A stretch of DNA of 64,000 nucleotides, taken from the NCBI RefSeq assembly GCF_017654505.1, contig NC_054571.1:349376-413375 (forward strand), in the 5' to 3' direction. This DNA comes from Polyodon spathula. Lineage: Eukaryota > Chordata > Actinopteri > Acipenseriformes > Polyodontidae. Position numbers and translations under genes: made by a program. The notes under the pieces were generated by a model. The model saw nothing but the letters and a program-made list of their open reading frames with translations. It was not told the DNA's origin and searched no databases. Each line of letters opens with the position of its first letter. Within the stretch, counting starts at the first letter, position 1. Below are positions 1 through 30,855 of the stretch, piece by piece.

Positions 1-147
<147 letters not shown>

Positions 148-954
148 AATTTTGTACTTAATGGGTTAAGAAATATGACAGTGAATATTGAAGGAGTTTT
201 AATGCAGTGATATTGAACTGGTCCCATTGTGGTGAATCTGTTCTCTGCAATGGTGAATCTGCACAAGGATGACTGAATGTTTCAGAGTCAGAGAGGGTTG
301 ACAGGGTCGCTATGCCAGAGATGACACGAGACTCTTGCAATACTCAGGCTAAAACATATTGATTTTGCCGGACAGTCTGAGGCTAACGTTTGCAAGAGGT
401 GCCAAGCATTAGTCAGCAGCTTTCACTCTGTGGAAACGCAGCACGCCGGGCGCTGGAACGCTCACTGCGACTGTGTCCTGTCTGCTCGGTGCTGAGTGGC
501 AGCAAATCAGAATGTGCGAACATTCCTGAAAAGTGTTCCGTCGCAAAACACTCAATGCTGATTGGTTAAAGATAGGAAGGGCTCGGAAGAGGGTGGGGGG
601 CAAGTTCTCTCTCCAGGTCACCATCAAAGTGCGAGACTGTCTGAAAGCGAGGGATGCAAACAGAAATTCTGTAGCAGCTGTTTCTTTCAAAGCACGTTTC
701 AGATCTGCCGCCACGGGCAAACGTTTTGCATAATGCTTGCTCGCTGTACTGCTTCACAATCACCTTGCAGCAAGGCTGGTTTCACTTCTGAGCCATTTAA
801 AAACGGTCCATAAATCCATCCATTGACTGCTGCCCTTTCCCTGGGTCTGCTAGCTGGGGGTATGTGCTGCTGAAGATTACAGTCAGACTAGCAGTTTTCT
901 TAGCGTTCGTTAGCTGTAGTGTTATTTTCGCTCCTTTCCACTTTATTGCAAAGT

Positions 955-1127
955 GTGAGGCTCTTATACTCTCTGAACAGCCTCCCTCTGCTCTGTGCTG
1001 CTGGAGCAGAGAAAGTGAAAGACAAAGGGAGGCTCTTATACTCTCTGAACAGCCTCCCTCTGCTCTGTGCTGGTGGAACAGAGAAAGAGAAAGTGTAGGC
1101 TCTTATACTCTTTGAACAGCCTCCCTC
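955..1127. repeat. Short tandem repeat, about 2.7 copies of a ~64-bp unit
   Basis: A unit beginning gaggctcttatactctctga and followed by cagcctccctctgctctgtg is repeated with small differences. It has no coding signature. Confidence 0.8.
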
Positions 1128-1394
1128 TGATGAATAAATAAGTGAGAAGGAAGGGCAGAGTTCTGTAATACAGTGTGTGCACAGGGTGTGATTGTGAGTG
1201 TTGGGAGACTCTGAAGGGGGTTAGCGAGGGCAGTCATGAGCCAGCGGCACTGCATCTGCTCCTCCTGAGAGATCTCAGGCTTTCATACTCAGCACTAATG
1301 CATTTCCTGTAAATATTTATAGACCGTCTTCTCTTCTTTCATTTCATACCACCAACAAGAGCTCGCCAGACAAACCTTTTAATATCTTAATATT

Positions 1395-1735
1395 GTTATT
1401 AACAAAGAAGACTGCGCGGCGATCTGATTCAAGCATTCAGAATTCTAAAAGGTATTGACAATGTCGACCCAGGGGGGGCTTTTTCGACCTGAAAAAAGAA
1501 ACAAGGGCCAGGGGTCAGATAAAGGGGCATTCAGAACAGAAAATAGGAGGCACTTTTTTACACAGAGAATTGCGAGGGTCTGGAATCAACTCCCCAGTAA
1601 TGTTTTTGAAGCTGACACCCTGGGATCCTTCAAGAAGCTGCTTGATGAGATTCTGGGATCAATAAGCTACTGACAACCAAACGAGCAAGATGGGCCGAAT
1701 GGCCTCCTCTCGTTTATAAACTTTCTTCTGTTCTT
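1395..1735 (+). mobile_element. 3' end of a non-LTR (LINE-type) retrotransposon
   Basis: The frame at 1455-1673 encodes RRHFFTQRIARVWNQLP and a following SFKKLLDE motif. These are the hallmark C-terminal residues that follow the reverse transcriptase in many fish LINEs. The tail continues with gatgggccgaatggcctcct, a 3' end seen in many fish dispersed repeats. No reverse transcriptase domain is present, so this is a 5'-truncated dead copy. Family assignment (L2/CR1-like) is inference. Confidence 0.7.
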
Positions 1736-2687
1736 CTATGGCTGTAATGTTATTGTTTTTTTTCAGCTATGTCAATGGGGGCTTGGCTGTTTATTCGTCT
1801 ATTACACAGCTCATCAAAAGACACTCAGTAACAAAACAACACCACCTGTTTCGCTGGAAAGCAAATTTTTTTTTTTTTGTGCTGTGTCTGTGTGTGACTG
1901 ATCCCTCATGTTTTCTTCAATGGTGTGTGTATTGTAGTGAATGAAAAAGACATGCAAATTAGGGACATCTGGCAGCCCTTGTCATTGTAATGGACGAGAC
2001 AGATTATTTCTCTGATTTCCTGTAAAGAGAAATACTGAAGGACTGCAAGTCTTTCTCAATACATGCTATAGTTGTGGATTGCAAATTTGCTTGCATGTGT
2101 TGCCCAGTGGAGGCTGCAGTGGATAATGAGACATCCAGATGGGAGCCACAGAAACGCTCGATGGCTGTTTGGTGTCTTGTTACTTTGCTACATTATCAGC
2201 TTGCTAAAATGCCATTGTGTGAAAGGAATCCTTTTTTTTTTTAATCAAATCTAATTTCTCACATGCTCATGGGATTAGGGTGATAACGAGCGGAAACGAA
2301 CTGGATTTGAACGCGACTGACGTCAAGACAGACGGTTTGCGGCTAAAAATAACGTTTTTTAATTCACTTTCTCCAATAAAAAAAGAAATATGTGCTATAG
2401 CTGTACAGCTCTGGCTAACAATGTAGCATCGCCTAGAATTTTGGGAGTGAGACTGAATTAAAAACAAAACAAACAAACAAACAAAAAAAATTCTACATTT
2501 GCTCCTGTTTGAAGATTGCTGATCCTCTCTTAATAACATTTTTAAAATACCGTCCATGCAATTCAAGCATATTCTGAAATACATTCATACAGGTGTAAAT
2601 CTAAACCCTAAAAACTGAAAGACCCTGTTGTTCCCTTTTTGAGACAGTATGAGAGCGTTCTCTAAAAGCTGTTGCTTTGCTCTTTGA

Positions 2688-20799
<18,112 letters not shown>

Positions 20800-20957
20800 C
20801 GTTTCTCACTTTAGCAAGGGAAGAAGTTACAAATCGAATGCCTTTTGAAGTTAGAGAACAATGCAAGGTGTGTGGTAGAAGAGAGACTGTGTTGGGAGAG
20901 AAAGTATCACTTAAAAGAGATTAAAAAAACAAAGGTGTTTCTGGACCCATAAAGGTT

Positions 20958-21017
<60 letters not shown>

Positions 21018-21223
21018 CTCGGTCGCGAAGTGGTATACGTTATAAATGATAACAGTCTCAATCTGAATGCATGTTCTGTATGTGAGATTAACAAGTGCTT
21101 TTACACACAGCGATGCTGAATACTGTGAGCAGCTTGATCTGAAGTGACACCTCTTTCCAGTGTGAAACGGAGAGGAGCTTTCCAGTTTTTTCTTTTGAAG
21201 TTTTCTTCCTTTTTTTTTTTTTA

Positions 21224-21229
21224 AATAAA
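21224..21229 (+). terminator. Candidate polyadenylation signal for MAST1
   Basis: AATAAA lies 425 bases after the stop codon. A second AATAAA at 21436-21441 lies inside MITE copy 6. The choice between them cannot be made without transcript data. Confidence 0.3.
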
Positions 21230-21298
21230 TTATTTAAAGAGCCAGGACCACAAAAAAAAAAAAATGACGTGCAAAAACGAAGACGGTCTTGATGGGAA

Positions 21299-21361
21299 TA
21301 CAGCTGCGGACAAACGTTTTGCATCACCTAGAATTTCAGGATTGAGGCATCATTTATTTAT

Positions 21362-21396
<35 letters not shown>

Positions 21397-21673
21397 AACA
21401 TAATTTAGATCTTTTTATTTAACTTAACATAATCAAATAAAACTACACAATGACATGGCAGAAGGTCTATCTGGAAGCTGTACAGCAGCACAGTAGTATT
21501 TCATGTTAGATTTTTCGAAATGTCACATATTTTCATTTGTCAGTTTTTCTGTCAAGCACAAGGGAAAACTACAAGCCATTCAATAAGCTAACCTCTCGTT
21601 ATTCGGCGGGTTTTCGTTCGGTTTTATGACGTTCATTCTACAGGGCGATGCAAAACTTTTAGCCAGAGCTGCA
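21299..21673. mobile_element. MITE copy 6, the longest copy (~375 bp)
   Basis: Left end tacagctgcggacaaacgtt then ttgcatcacctagaattt; right end gggcgatgcaaaacttttag then ccagagctgca. The core contains an internal (TA)n expansion (21361-21393) and AATAAA. It is a good reference for the family because both ends are intact. Confidence 0.85.
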
Positions 21674-22823
21674 TAAGAAGACTTTCTACCGGAATATGGG
21701 CCACTGCTGTGGCTTTCTGTCCAATTCCAGACAGACGCGCCCCTCGGGAACGAAGCTCCTCGCTCGCGTCAGAAGCATGCATCCAGAGTGAGCTTATCAG
21801 AGACGCGAATGTGCACGGCCAAAGCCACGCACAGTGTGTCTGCCGGTACAGCAGAGCTGGTGTCTTCTAGGCTGCCGAAGCCAGGCTGTCCGAATCTACA
21901 GGCACCTCCGCGGGGCTCGGACGGTGGGCTTCGTTTTCTGATGCCATCCTACCTGCACTGCTGCCTTAAAAAGCACTCCTGCAGAGCTGCCTCGCTCCCA
22001 GCACAGTCTGACACAGAGGGACGGCTTTGAAACCGCTGAGAGTCATTGAAAGAGCGTGCAAAATATGAATTACAACGTGTGATGTATTTATGTAAAGGTA
22101 CTATACTTGTATGTGGATTGTATGTGTGTTTGTCAAAATATAGTATGCAAGACTGTTTTTTTTTTATTGTGCCAGAGCAACCCAAAATCGGAATATTTGA
22201 GCCAAAATGGGCTTCCCTTTAAATATGAGGCATTTGCCTTTAATTGCAATTTGATAACACCCAAGAGGCAAATTAGTCTTCACCTGTTAGGTATGTTGAT
22301 ATCCCCTCTTTACAAACGGAAAGGACCTAGGTGTTTGTAAGATGGGAATTTTGCCTGCAGTGGAGGTCCAGGTGATGAACGTGGAAGATGTTGCTCTGCC
22401 TCTAATGGAACAGGGGTTAAATTTGCAGAAATGAACTTGGTTTTGTGTTAAACCCTCGCTACCCACAATCATTTTAAGGTACTTTTTCCTAGTTTTTTTT
22501 TTTTTTTAAAACAATCTCATCTTTGATTATCGATCTCTTTGATTATTGATCTCAATGGCAGAATGCCCTGGGTATGTCCCCAAGCCTGGTTCGTGTTCTC
22601 TGTGTCAGTTATATTGGACGCTGGACAGTAAAGGGTTGCAAATGGGGCTCACATGAAAAAAAAAGGAAATATTGACCTTCAAATGAGCAGAGTAGGGTTG
22701 AATACACACCATAGACACGTTCTGCAAATCCACACTGAGGTCATTTAAAGGTGAAATAACTTATTGGATAGTTAATTTTTTGACCGTCTCTGTAAGGCAA
22801 AATTCCCATATTAAACACTTGGA

Positions 22824-22824
<1 letters not shown>

Positions 22825-22856
<32 letters not shown>
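22825..22856. repeat. Poly-G run (32 nt)
   Basis: An uninterrupted G homopolymer, followed 24 bases later by a poly-C run and cggggcgg. It is one of five long G runs between 22.8 and 39.6 kb, all G on this strand. Confidence 0.9.
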
Positions 22857-22857
<1 letters not shown>

Positions 22858-23193
22858 GTGGGAGACTACGACGGCACAACCCCCCCCCCCCGGGGCGGCT
22901 GGGATTCCTTCTCCTCATTGAGCAACAGCGACCCCTGCTGGCCAGACAGCGAGCGCATTCAGAGTGGATAAGGGGCAGGGCTGATCTCTGTCTCCTGGGA
23001 TGGGTAGCCCCGTCCACCTCTGCTCCGGATTGCTTGGTGGAAAAGCGATTCTGGCTTTGTGAGATCGGAGGACGCTCACCAACCCTCGTCCGCACTGAGG
23101 AGACAAAACAGAATTGGACAAACTGGGGGGAAAATACGCCAAAATAATAATTGGTCACAAAAAAACACTTTCTTTTGAGAGTCAATACTTCTA

Positions 23194-23248
<55 letters not shown>

Positions 23249-24020
23249 TCAGGTTTTATTTAGTCATGTTTAATTCATCTTCATTTGTATATAAGCACCA
23301 ATATAAGGGGATAATGACTGTTGATTTATATAAGCAAACATAGATTTACTGTTCTGATTTTTTTTGTTTTTTTTCAAACTAACAAAAAATAAAACAAAGT
23401 TATTGCAGGCTAGTACGTCAGTACACTGTGTGATGTGAGATTAGCTCGCTCTGAATATCGTGGAAGGGTTTCGTCATTGTCAGATCCATATTTTAAAGTC
23501 GCGTTGTAGAAAATCAATATTCATTGTGAAAGATGAAGGTTTTTTTTAATTTGTTATGTTCTTTAAAAAAAAAGCACTTTATTTAGTTGGTGTTATTGAT
23601 CTATTTATTGATTTATTTTCTAATTGTATTTAATTATGTTCGTAGCTAACAAAGCAAACCCTGTGTATCTTTTGCACTTCCGTGAGCTTTATCATATGTG
23701 TGGTTTTGAAAGAAACGCCCGCACTACAGAAAAAAAGAAAACCTGTCCTTTCATTTTGAAAGCACTCAGTGCTGCGGGAAGTTCTCAGTTTGCATGACGT
23801 GTGCTCAGTATATCTGTTACCCTTGCACTTCCTGTTCCAGCTCGCCTCTGCTGTGTTCACGCAGTCATGTTAGCCACTGAAAGCGCGTCAATCAACAGGG
23901 GAAGCAGCTGACTGGTTAAACACAGGAGAGAAGCCACTGAAAGAGGAACGTCCCACTCTCCAGGTGCAACCCTATCAGAAAACAAGCCTTGCAAATAGGG
24001 ATGTCTTTAACCAAGTGTAG

Positions 24021-24024
<4 letters not shown>

Positions 24025-24075
<51 letters not shown>

Positions 24076-24090
24076 CATATATATATATAT
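24025..24090. repeat. (TA)n microsatellite
   Basis: A TA dinucleotide run of about 66 bp with one short interruption. Confidence 0.95.
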
Positions 24091-25000
24091 GAAAAGTAAA
24101 TGTTTACTACACCATTATCAAACGCTGCACATGTCAGATCTTTATAACGAATAGAAGTGCTCAAGACTGGAGGATTGATTTTGTTAGCTACGGCTGCTGC
24201 TAGGAGTTGGCGGTCCTTGAAGGCCGGTCATTGAACTGGGCTGTATGTTGAGGTTTTGTTCTGTTGTGATTCCACGGGCTTCGTTATTTTGGGAACCTGT
24301 TGTATGTTTTCTGATGCACTTTTATCGTGAGCCAAGCTGAACACAAGTGCAGTGCGTGTAATACAATTAAAAGATGATACAAATAACTTGAAAGGCGTTG
24401 CGTGTCTCTGTGTGTGTGTCTGTGTCAGTGTGTGTGTGTGCATGTGTGTCAGTGTCAGTGTGTGTCTGTATCAGTGTGTGTGGGCAGGTATTACTATCAA
24501 TGTGGGGACAAAATTTGAGAAGATCTCCCCACAAAGATAGTAACTCCTGAAAAAAACGAAGCTGTGGGGACGCCCCCTCTTTGTAAAACACCTTTTTAAG
24601 AACTAAATATGCCTTTAAAAACAAAACAAACAAACCAACAAACAAAAAACGCCTTTCACCCTGTGTGGAGTTTTATCTGACTAGAGTCAGAAAGAGTAAA
24701 TAAAAATATAGCGAGAGTCAATGAGAAGACCCCACAAGTGTGGGAATACAAACGTGTGTGTGTGTGCTGGAGAGGGTAAGCGATTTACAAAAATCTACCA
24801 AATTCCAGCATCTCGGTAACTCTAACATTGACAATAAAAAACAATAACAAAAGATTTGAGCTCAAACTTTATTAATTTACAGGTATTCTACTTAAAACAT
24901 CGACATTAGTCAAACCAAATGCCTTGAACTGCTTTCCTAACGCGCAATGAAAAACTACAATCCCCACAATGCAACGCAGAGATCGACCGCGTCATCAGCC

Positions 25001-25500
25001 NNNNNNNNNNNNNNNNNNNNNNNNNNNNNNNNNNNNNNNNNNNNNNNNNNNNNNNNNNNNNNNNNNNNNNNNNNNNNNNNNNNNNNNNNNNNNNNNNNNN
25101 NNNNNNNNNNNNNNNNNNNNNNNNNNNNNNNNNNNNNNNNNNNNNNNNNNNNNNNNNNNNNNNNNNNNNNNNNNNNNNNNNNNNNNNNNNNNNNNNNNNN
25201 NNNNNNNNNNNNNNNNNNNNNNNNNNNNNNNNNNNNNNNNNNNNNNNNNNNNNNNNNNNNNNNNNNNNNNNNNNNNNNNNNNNNNNNNNNNNNNNNNNNN
25301 NNNNNNNNNNNNNNNNNNNNNNNNNNNNNNNNNNNNNNNNNNNNNNNNNNNNNNNNNNNNNNNNNNNNNNNNNNNNNNNNNNNNNNNNNNNNNNNNNNNN
25401 NNNNNNNNNNNNNNNNNNNNNNNNNNNNNNNNNNNNNNNNNNNNNNNNNNNNNNNNNNNNNNNNNNNNNNNNNNNNNNNNNNNNNNNNNNNNNNNNNNNN
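25001..25500. other. Assembly gap of exactly 500 N
   Basis: The length is a conventional placeholder, so the true distance is unknown. Any open frames drawn through it are meaningless. Confidence 1.
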
Positions 25501-25641
25501 TGAGCCTCTCATTCAGAATCGCACATTCAGCAAGGATGCCCGCGGCCAACCACACCACACTACTGTCCTCCGAGGGCTGAGCTTGGCAGGAGGTTGGCAA
25601 CATACAATCAATTCTGCCGCTAGCATTTCCATATCCCTCCA

Positions 25642-25683
<42 letters not shown>

Positions 25684-26699
25684 CCTCCCTCCTTCCTCCT
25701 GTCTAGCATCACCTGCCACCCCCTCCTTCTTTATCTCTCTCTCTCCTCCCTCAAGGGACGCGAGTCCAGTGTCTCGTCCTCTCGTAAGACATGGCGGCCT
25801 CCACACTGCAGAGAAGCCGAGCCTTCAAGGAAGCAGAGTGCTTATTTCTTCTCTCTTCCCATGAGGTACAGTAATGCTATTGCCAGTCTGTTGTACTAGT
25901 GCATCGTTTCTTGCTGTCTCAGCCTGACAAATGCCGTTCCCTCCTGCCACAGCGTTGCTTGTTAAAAAGCACACCCGAGCTCCTTATATATCGCAGGCAG
26001 AATCTGCTACAGCCAGTATGCGGTGCTTCGGTGCTTTGTAACCCTCTGAATATCAACACCAGCCGTTTAATATATGACTGGCATAGAAGCCATCTGCCTC
26101 TACCGTACTGCTGAACTCATGCATGTATTTCTGCTTTGTGAGAAATGGTCACAAAACATGCATGCTGCGGCCATGCATGTGGAAATAGCAATGTAGAAAA
26201 TAACATGAACAGGTTTAATGGGAGTTTGAAAGGCAGGTGGTAGTGGGTGGCAGACTAGTCACAGAGTCTGCAGTGCATGGTTAATGAAGTAACAGTGTGC
26301 TATTCCTTTCTACTTAAACCTGCAGGCATCATGATATTGAGTCTGTTTGTCTCAAATCTGCATATTTACATATAAATATATTGGTATGTAATAGGAGCTG
26401 GCAGGGTTTTGAAAAGTCACATTGTCACAGGATTTGAATGGACTGAGGAAAGCTGAAAGCAAGCCCAAAGCCAGGTAAAGGCAGACTCAATATTGGAACA
26501 CAGCCATGAAGAATAATGGAAAACACCACAAAGCAGTACAGTGCAGGACATGGGGTATAGGACTGTAATGCAATGGCATGAATAAATCATGGAAAGCAAG
26601 CCACCGTGCAATATGAATGCAAAGTGCTAAGTGCGCGCAGCGGGGCCAAACGCAGCTCAGATTAGATAAAGTGCTGGCCTGCAGAACAGGAAGCATTTG

Positions 26700-27760
26700 T
26701 GTCGCTTAGTGGTTAGTGCACTGTGTTGCAGAGTGGGAGGCAGTGGCTTTGAAGAGCTCAGTGCTTAGAGATGGGATGGGAGCACGCAGGGGAAGGTAGC
26801 TGGTCTGAGGCGCTCAGCGGTTAGAAGAAGGAAAGGTTGGTCCGTGAGGAGGAGGGTGACGGATTTTGAGGCTTGGCACTTTGAAAAAGAAAGCGCTGGG
26901 TTGCAGTGTGGAAGGCAGTGGGTTTGAGGAGCTCAGTGGTTAGATAAAGAAAGCGCTGGGCTGCAGTGTGGAAGGCAGTGGGTTTGAGGAGCTCAGTGGT
27001 TAGATAAAGAAAGCGCTGGGCTGCAGTGTGGAAGGCAGTGGGTTTGAGGAGCTCAGTGGTTAGATAAAGAAAGCGCTGGGCTGCAGTGTGGAAGGCAGTG
27101 GGTTTGAGGAGCTCAGTGGTTAGATAAAGAAAGCGCTGGGCTGCAGTGTGGAAGGCAGTGGGTTTGAGGAGCTCAGTGGTTAGATAAAGAAAGCGCTGGG
27201 CTGCAGTGTGGAAGGCAGTGGGTTTGAGGAGCTCAGTGGTTAGATAAAGAAAGTGCTGGGCTGCAGTGTGGAAGGCAGTGGGTTTGAGGAGCTCAGTGGT
27301 TAGAGTGCTGGGCTGCAGTGTGGAAGGCAGTGGGTTTGAGGAGCTCAGTGGTTAGATAAAGAAAGCGCTGGGCTGCAGTGTGGAAGGCAGTGGGTTTGAG
27401 GAGCTCAGTGGTTAGAGTGCTGGGCTGCAGTGTGGAAGAGTTGCTGGGCTGCAGTGTGGAAGGCAGTGGGTTTGAGGAGCTCAGTGGTTAGAGTGCTGGG
27501 CTGCAGTGTGGAAGGCAGTGGGTTTGAGGAGCTCAGTGGTTAGATAAAGAAAGCGCTGGGCTGCAGTGTGGAAGGCAGTGGGTTTGAGGAGCTCAGTGGT
27601 TAGATAAAGAAAGCACTGGACTGTAGTGTGGAAGGCAGTGGTTTTGAGGAGCTCAGTGGTTCGAGTGCTGGGCTGCAGTGTGGAAGGCAGTGGGTTTGAG
27701 GAGCTCAGTGGTTAGAGTGCTGGGCTGCAGAAAGAAAGAAAGCGCTGGGCTGCAGTGTGG
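26700..27760. repeat. 60-bp minisatellite of tRNA-like units
   Basis: Units contain gagctcagtggttagat (or gagtgc), then gctgggctgcagtgtggaag and gcagtgggtttga. Read in phase, gctcagtggttag resembles a pol III A box (TRGCNNAGYNGG) and gggtttgagg resembles the first half of a B box (GGTTCGANNCC). The array has roughly 16 units, of a 60-bp form with an ataaagaaag spacer and a shorter ~50-bp form without it. Degenerate founder-like copies lie at 26700-26900. Confidence 0.88.
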
Positions 27761-28935
27761 ATTTTTGAAAGAAAAGCACTGTGACACATATTTAAAGATC
27801 ACAAACACAACTCTAACATAATAAGTGATGCTAGAGTCCTGGAACCGAAAATAAAAACGAAAAGAGAGCCGTCACAGGAAAGCCCCAAATATCCTCAGAG
27901 ACTTGACACTGAAAGCTAAACCAGATGAACTTTGCAAATTCTAAAGTCATTTTTCCTAATCTTTTTAACATGAGCGCATCTCTAAAGAGTCTTCATTAAG
28001 TGGTCGAGTTTAAACCAGAGTGACAGGACCCGCCCCCTGGGGGGGGAGGGGGGAGTGGGACCCTGCCAAGTTTAAGGGGGGGGCGCATCCTGTCACCACA
28101 TACCCCCCCTCCCCCTTCTCCATCTCCCCATCTCCCTCAGGTCTGTTCCTGGGAAGAGCGGATGGATGACAGAGATGATGAAGCCTCATACAAGACATCA
28201 AAAATAGGTCATTTGTCACGTATCCTGTCCCCAGGCTTTGGATAAATTATGGATGACAAAGAGAAAAAAAAAACAGACAGTGTCTAAGAAACCAAACTGA
28301 ACTGTGGAAGAGAGGAGGCGAGTTTACATCTCAAACACAGCGTTAGACAAGTTTGAAATCTCTAGCTATTAACCCACGGTGACCTCATATGGCATGGATA
28401 CAAACAACTGTAATATTAATATAAAGCTGATGAAAGGGTTAAGAACAGATTTATATTTAAAGCAATGTTTGATACCATCTTTAAACACTGCAACCTCTAA
28501 ATATTTATCTCATCTAATGCTAGACGACAAAACGAAGGCTCGAGTTGTTTAAAATTGATCCAAAGTAGGAAAAAATCATTCTGCAAATATACCCAGCGGA
28601 AATTCCATTAAACTGAAATGACAAATGGACAAGTAGCCAAAGGTGACACGTCACGAGACGTTTTCTATCAGTGACTTGTAAGAGACAGCTATGCTGTGAC
28701 ACCTTACCTCTGCAACAGCTGAGCACAGCCTCTCCTAACGCGGCTTCGGCAGTGCAGCCTGGCAGTTTTGTTGTTTTTCTTCTTCTTGTTTTTTTGGCCA
28801 GCTCACTAAAGCACTGAAAAGAAAAGAATGGAAATAATGATTTAGAGAAAAAAAAAATATAAAAGATCACAAAGGCTTTCTACATTTTCTTAATAATAAA
28901 TTACTTATCTGTTTATATACCCTACTGGGCTACTC

Positions 28936-29070
28936 TACAGCACTGGCCCAAAACCCTTGCATCATCCTGCAGAGTTAATTCATTTTGCTTCATAAAGTGG
29001 AGAGAAACCTGCTGAATAATGTTACGTTAACATATTGGATTACACACCGCTTCGTAGTTTTCATATCATT
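28936..29070. mobile_element. MITE copy 7 (partial)
   Basis: Left end tacagcactggcccaaaacc then cttgcatcatcc. The core ttcattttgcttcataaagt and gttacgttaacatattggat matches the copy at 60490-60813. The right end was not recognised. Confidence 0.7.
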
Positions 29071-29224
29071 CCCTTTGCTCAACTCACTGTGCTCCAAAAA
29101 TGTGCAGAAATACTGACCACCGCCCCTCCTATGCATTGAGTCTATTGTTTCAAACTACAGGATTCCTATTGAAAAGCAAACCTGGGGAGTCGTGTGCCTG
29201 GGGGTCATCCAATGAGTGAGTCGT

Positions 29225-29292
29225 CAAGCTGGGATTTGAACCCAGATCCGTAGCTGCCTCCTGGTCCCTCAGCTTGAACCGCTAGGCTATAG
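29225..29292 (-). mobile_element. tRNA-derived SINE fragment
   Basis: The block aagctgggatttgaacccag reads as a B box on the minus strand, and cttgaaccgctaggctata resembles the inverse of an A-box region. The fragment is short with no recognisable tail. A similar tRNA-like fragment lies at 39150-39230. Confidence 0.5.
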
Positions 29293-30206
29293 TGAAAGGG
29301 GAAGGCTGCCATTCACCTAATCTGAAATCAGCTAGCTGCTGGGGAGGGTGAATTCATGCTATGGAACTGCTATGAAGGTGAAAAAGAAAGCCTCGGGTCT
29401 CGAGGTGGTGTAGAGCTGAGGAAATCAAAGTTTCCCGGAGATATTGTGGAACAGTTTGCCAGCTTATAAAGAGAAGGTGGGGTGTGGTACCGATGGCACT
29501 TTGTTCAGCATGGCTACAATTTGTTTCCACATTGCCTTACATACCCAAAGCAGAACGCATGAACTGCCAGCACTCCACTGGCCTATAACATACAGTAGGG
29601 ATCTATTCAACAGATCTTCAACAGCGGCGAGTCTAAATAGCGAAAAACTAATTACCGACTCAGACTGAAAAGAGAGCAACAGTCCTGATGTCAGTCAGGG
29701 TGTGCGATGGAAATGACGTCATGAGACAGCGTCCCCTCTGATGCACAGGGCATATTTTCAAATACTCTCCTATTTAAAAAATAAAATAAAAAACGCAAAT
29801 GAATAAAATCATTACACTAGACTCCAAAAATGCCTCACTGACAATCCTTAACACAGGTTTGCTAGGGGTGAGCTTTTACAGGGATACCCTGTTAGAAGAC
29901 AGAGCTCTAGAATGTGGCATACTGGTGATTTTGTCAATGTCAATGATAAAAGCCAGTCTGTTTGTTCTTTCCGGACAGAGCGTTTACTGAAATCTCGATT
30001 CTGAGACAAATAAATATTATTTTTTTTAATTATTTTACCTTCTTGTTTATTATTAATTACATCTTCGGGGAAAAATAATAACCAAATCGAAGGCTTGTCT
30101 CCTGGTTTGTACAGGAAAAAAAAATTAAAATCTACAGACACTGTTCATGGAATGCCTCTTATGGTCTCTGGGTTCCATCAATCTGTCTGTCTTTGACGGA
30201 GGGTGG

Positions 30207-30232
30207 GGGGGGGGGGGGGGGGGGGGGGGGGT

Positions 30233-30262
<30 letters not shown>
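30207..30262. repeat. Poly-G block upstream of the ELAVL3 promoter
   Basis: Two nearly continuous G runs separated by one T, over about 55 bases. The block ends about 80 bases before the CCAAT box. Confidence 0.9.
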
Positions 30263-30263
<1 letters not shown>

Positions 30264-30339
30264 CTTTTTTCTTAGCTAGGGGAGGAGGAAGTGGAATTCT
30301 AATGGCTGTGATGTCACCGCTTCCTCCTTGTGCTGTAGG

Positions 30340-30382
30340 CCAATCAGAAATGGCCATTCCCAGGCAGATGGATGCATAAAAG
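30340..30382 (+). promoter_or_regulatory. ELAVL3: ELAVL3 core promoter: CCAAT box and TATA-like box
   Basis: CCAAT lies at 30340-30344 within aggccaatcagaaatgg. A TATA-like CATAAAAG lies at 30375-30382, 31 bases downstream. Transcription would start near 30405-30412. The first coding exon is about 450 bases further on. Spacing and order are those of a classical TATA promoter. In zebrafish the elavl3 (HuC) 5' region drives pan-neuronal expression; whether this one does is inference. Confidence 0.6.
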
Positions 30383-30404
30383 AGGCATTTCATTGCAGCC
30401 CTGG

Positions 30405-30775
30405 CCCACAGACAGCAGATCTCTGAAGGAAGGAAAGTTTGGGGGGTTGAATTTAAAACACTACACCGCAGACCGAACAAATCACACACACACCGAGGAG
30501 AGACCTAAAGGAGGAAGAAAGAGCCCCCCTTTTTTTTAAATTCATTTTTTTTTTTAATCCGAGTGCAATATTTTCTTGCGGGACTTTAAAAAGGGACGAA
30601 GAGAATTCTTTGTTGTAGTACTGCAGTGGGGCTAACAGCGGCTCATCCAAACACAGAGAACTGTGATCGCAGAGAAGACCCGGGTGGTGGTTTTTTTTTT
30701 TTTTTTTTTAATTTTTTTTTTTTTTCTTCTTTTTTTTTTTTTTTTTGAGGGGGGGGGGGGAACAAAAGATACCCT

Positions 30776-30808
<33 letters not shown>

Positions 30809-30855
30809 CCACACAATCGAAGGAAATAAATATCAGCTTTCCCTGCACATTAAGA

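Larger units (their letters stand above)
20800..30339. other. MAST1 3' UTR and MAST1-ELAVL3 intergenic region
   Basis: No confident gene was found. The beginning is the MAST1 3' UTR; AATAAA at 21224-21229 is one possible polyadenylation signal and others follow. Contents in order: TA repeats (20962-21016), MITE copy 6, a 32-base poly-G (22825), AAT repeat (23199-23248), TA repeat (24025-24090), a 500-N gap, CT repeat (25644-25678), a Kozak-like ATG exon candidate (25791-25865), the 60-bp tRNA-like array (26700-27760), MITE copy 7 (28936), a tRNA-like SINE fragment (29225-29292) and a poly-G block directly upstream of the ELAVL3 promoter. Confidence 0.6.

Noticed and set aside
24947..25864. 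Open frames spanning the N gap
   Set aside because: They contain 500 unknown bases; no sequence supports them.
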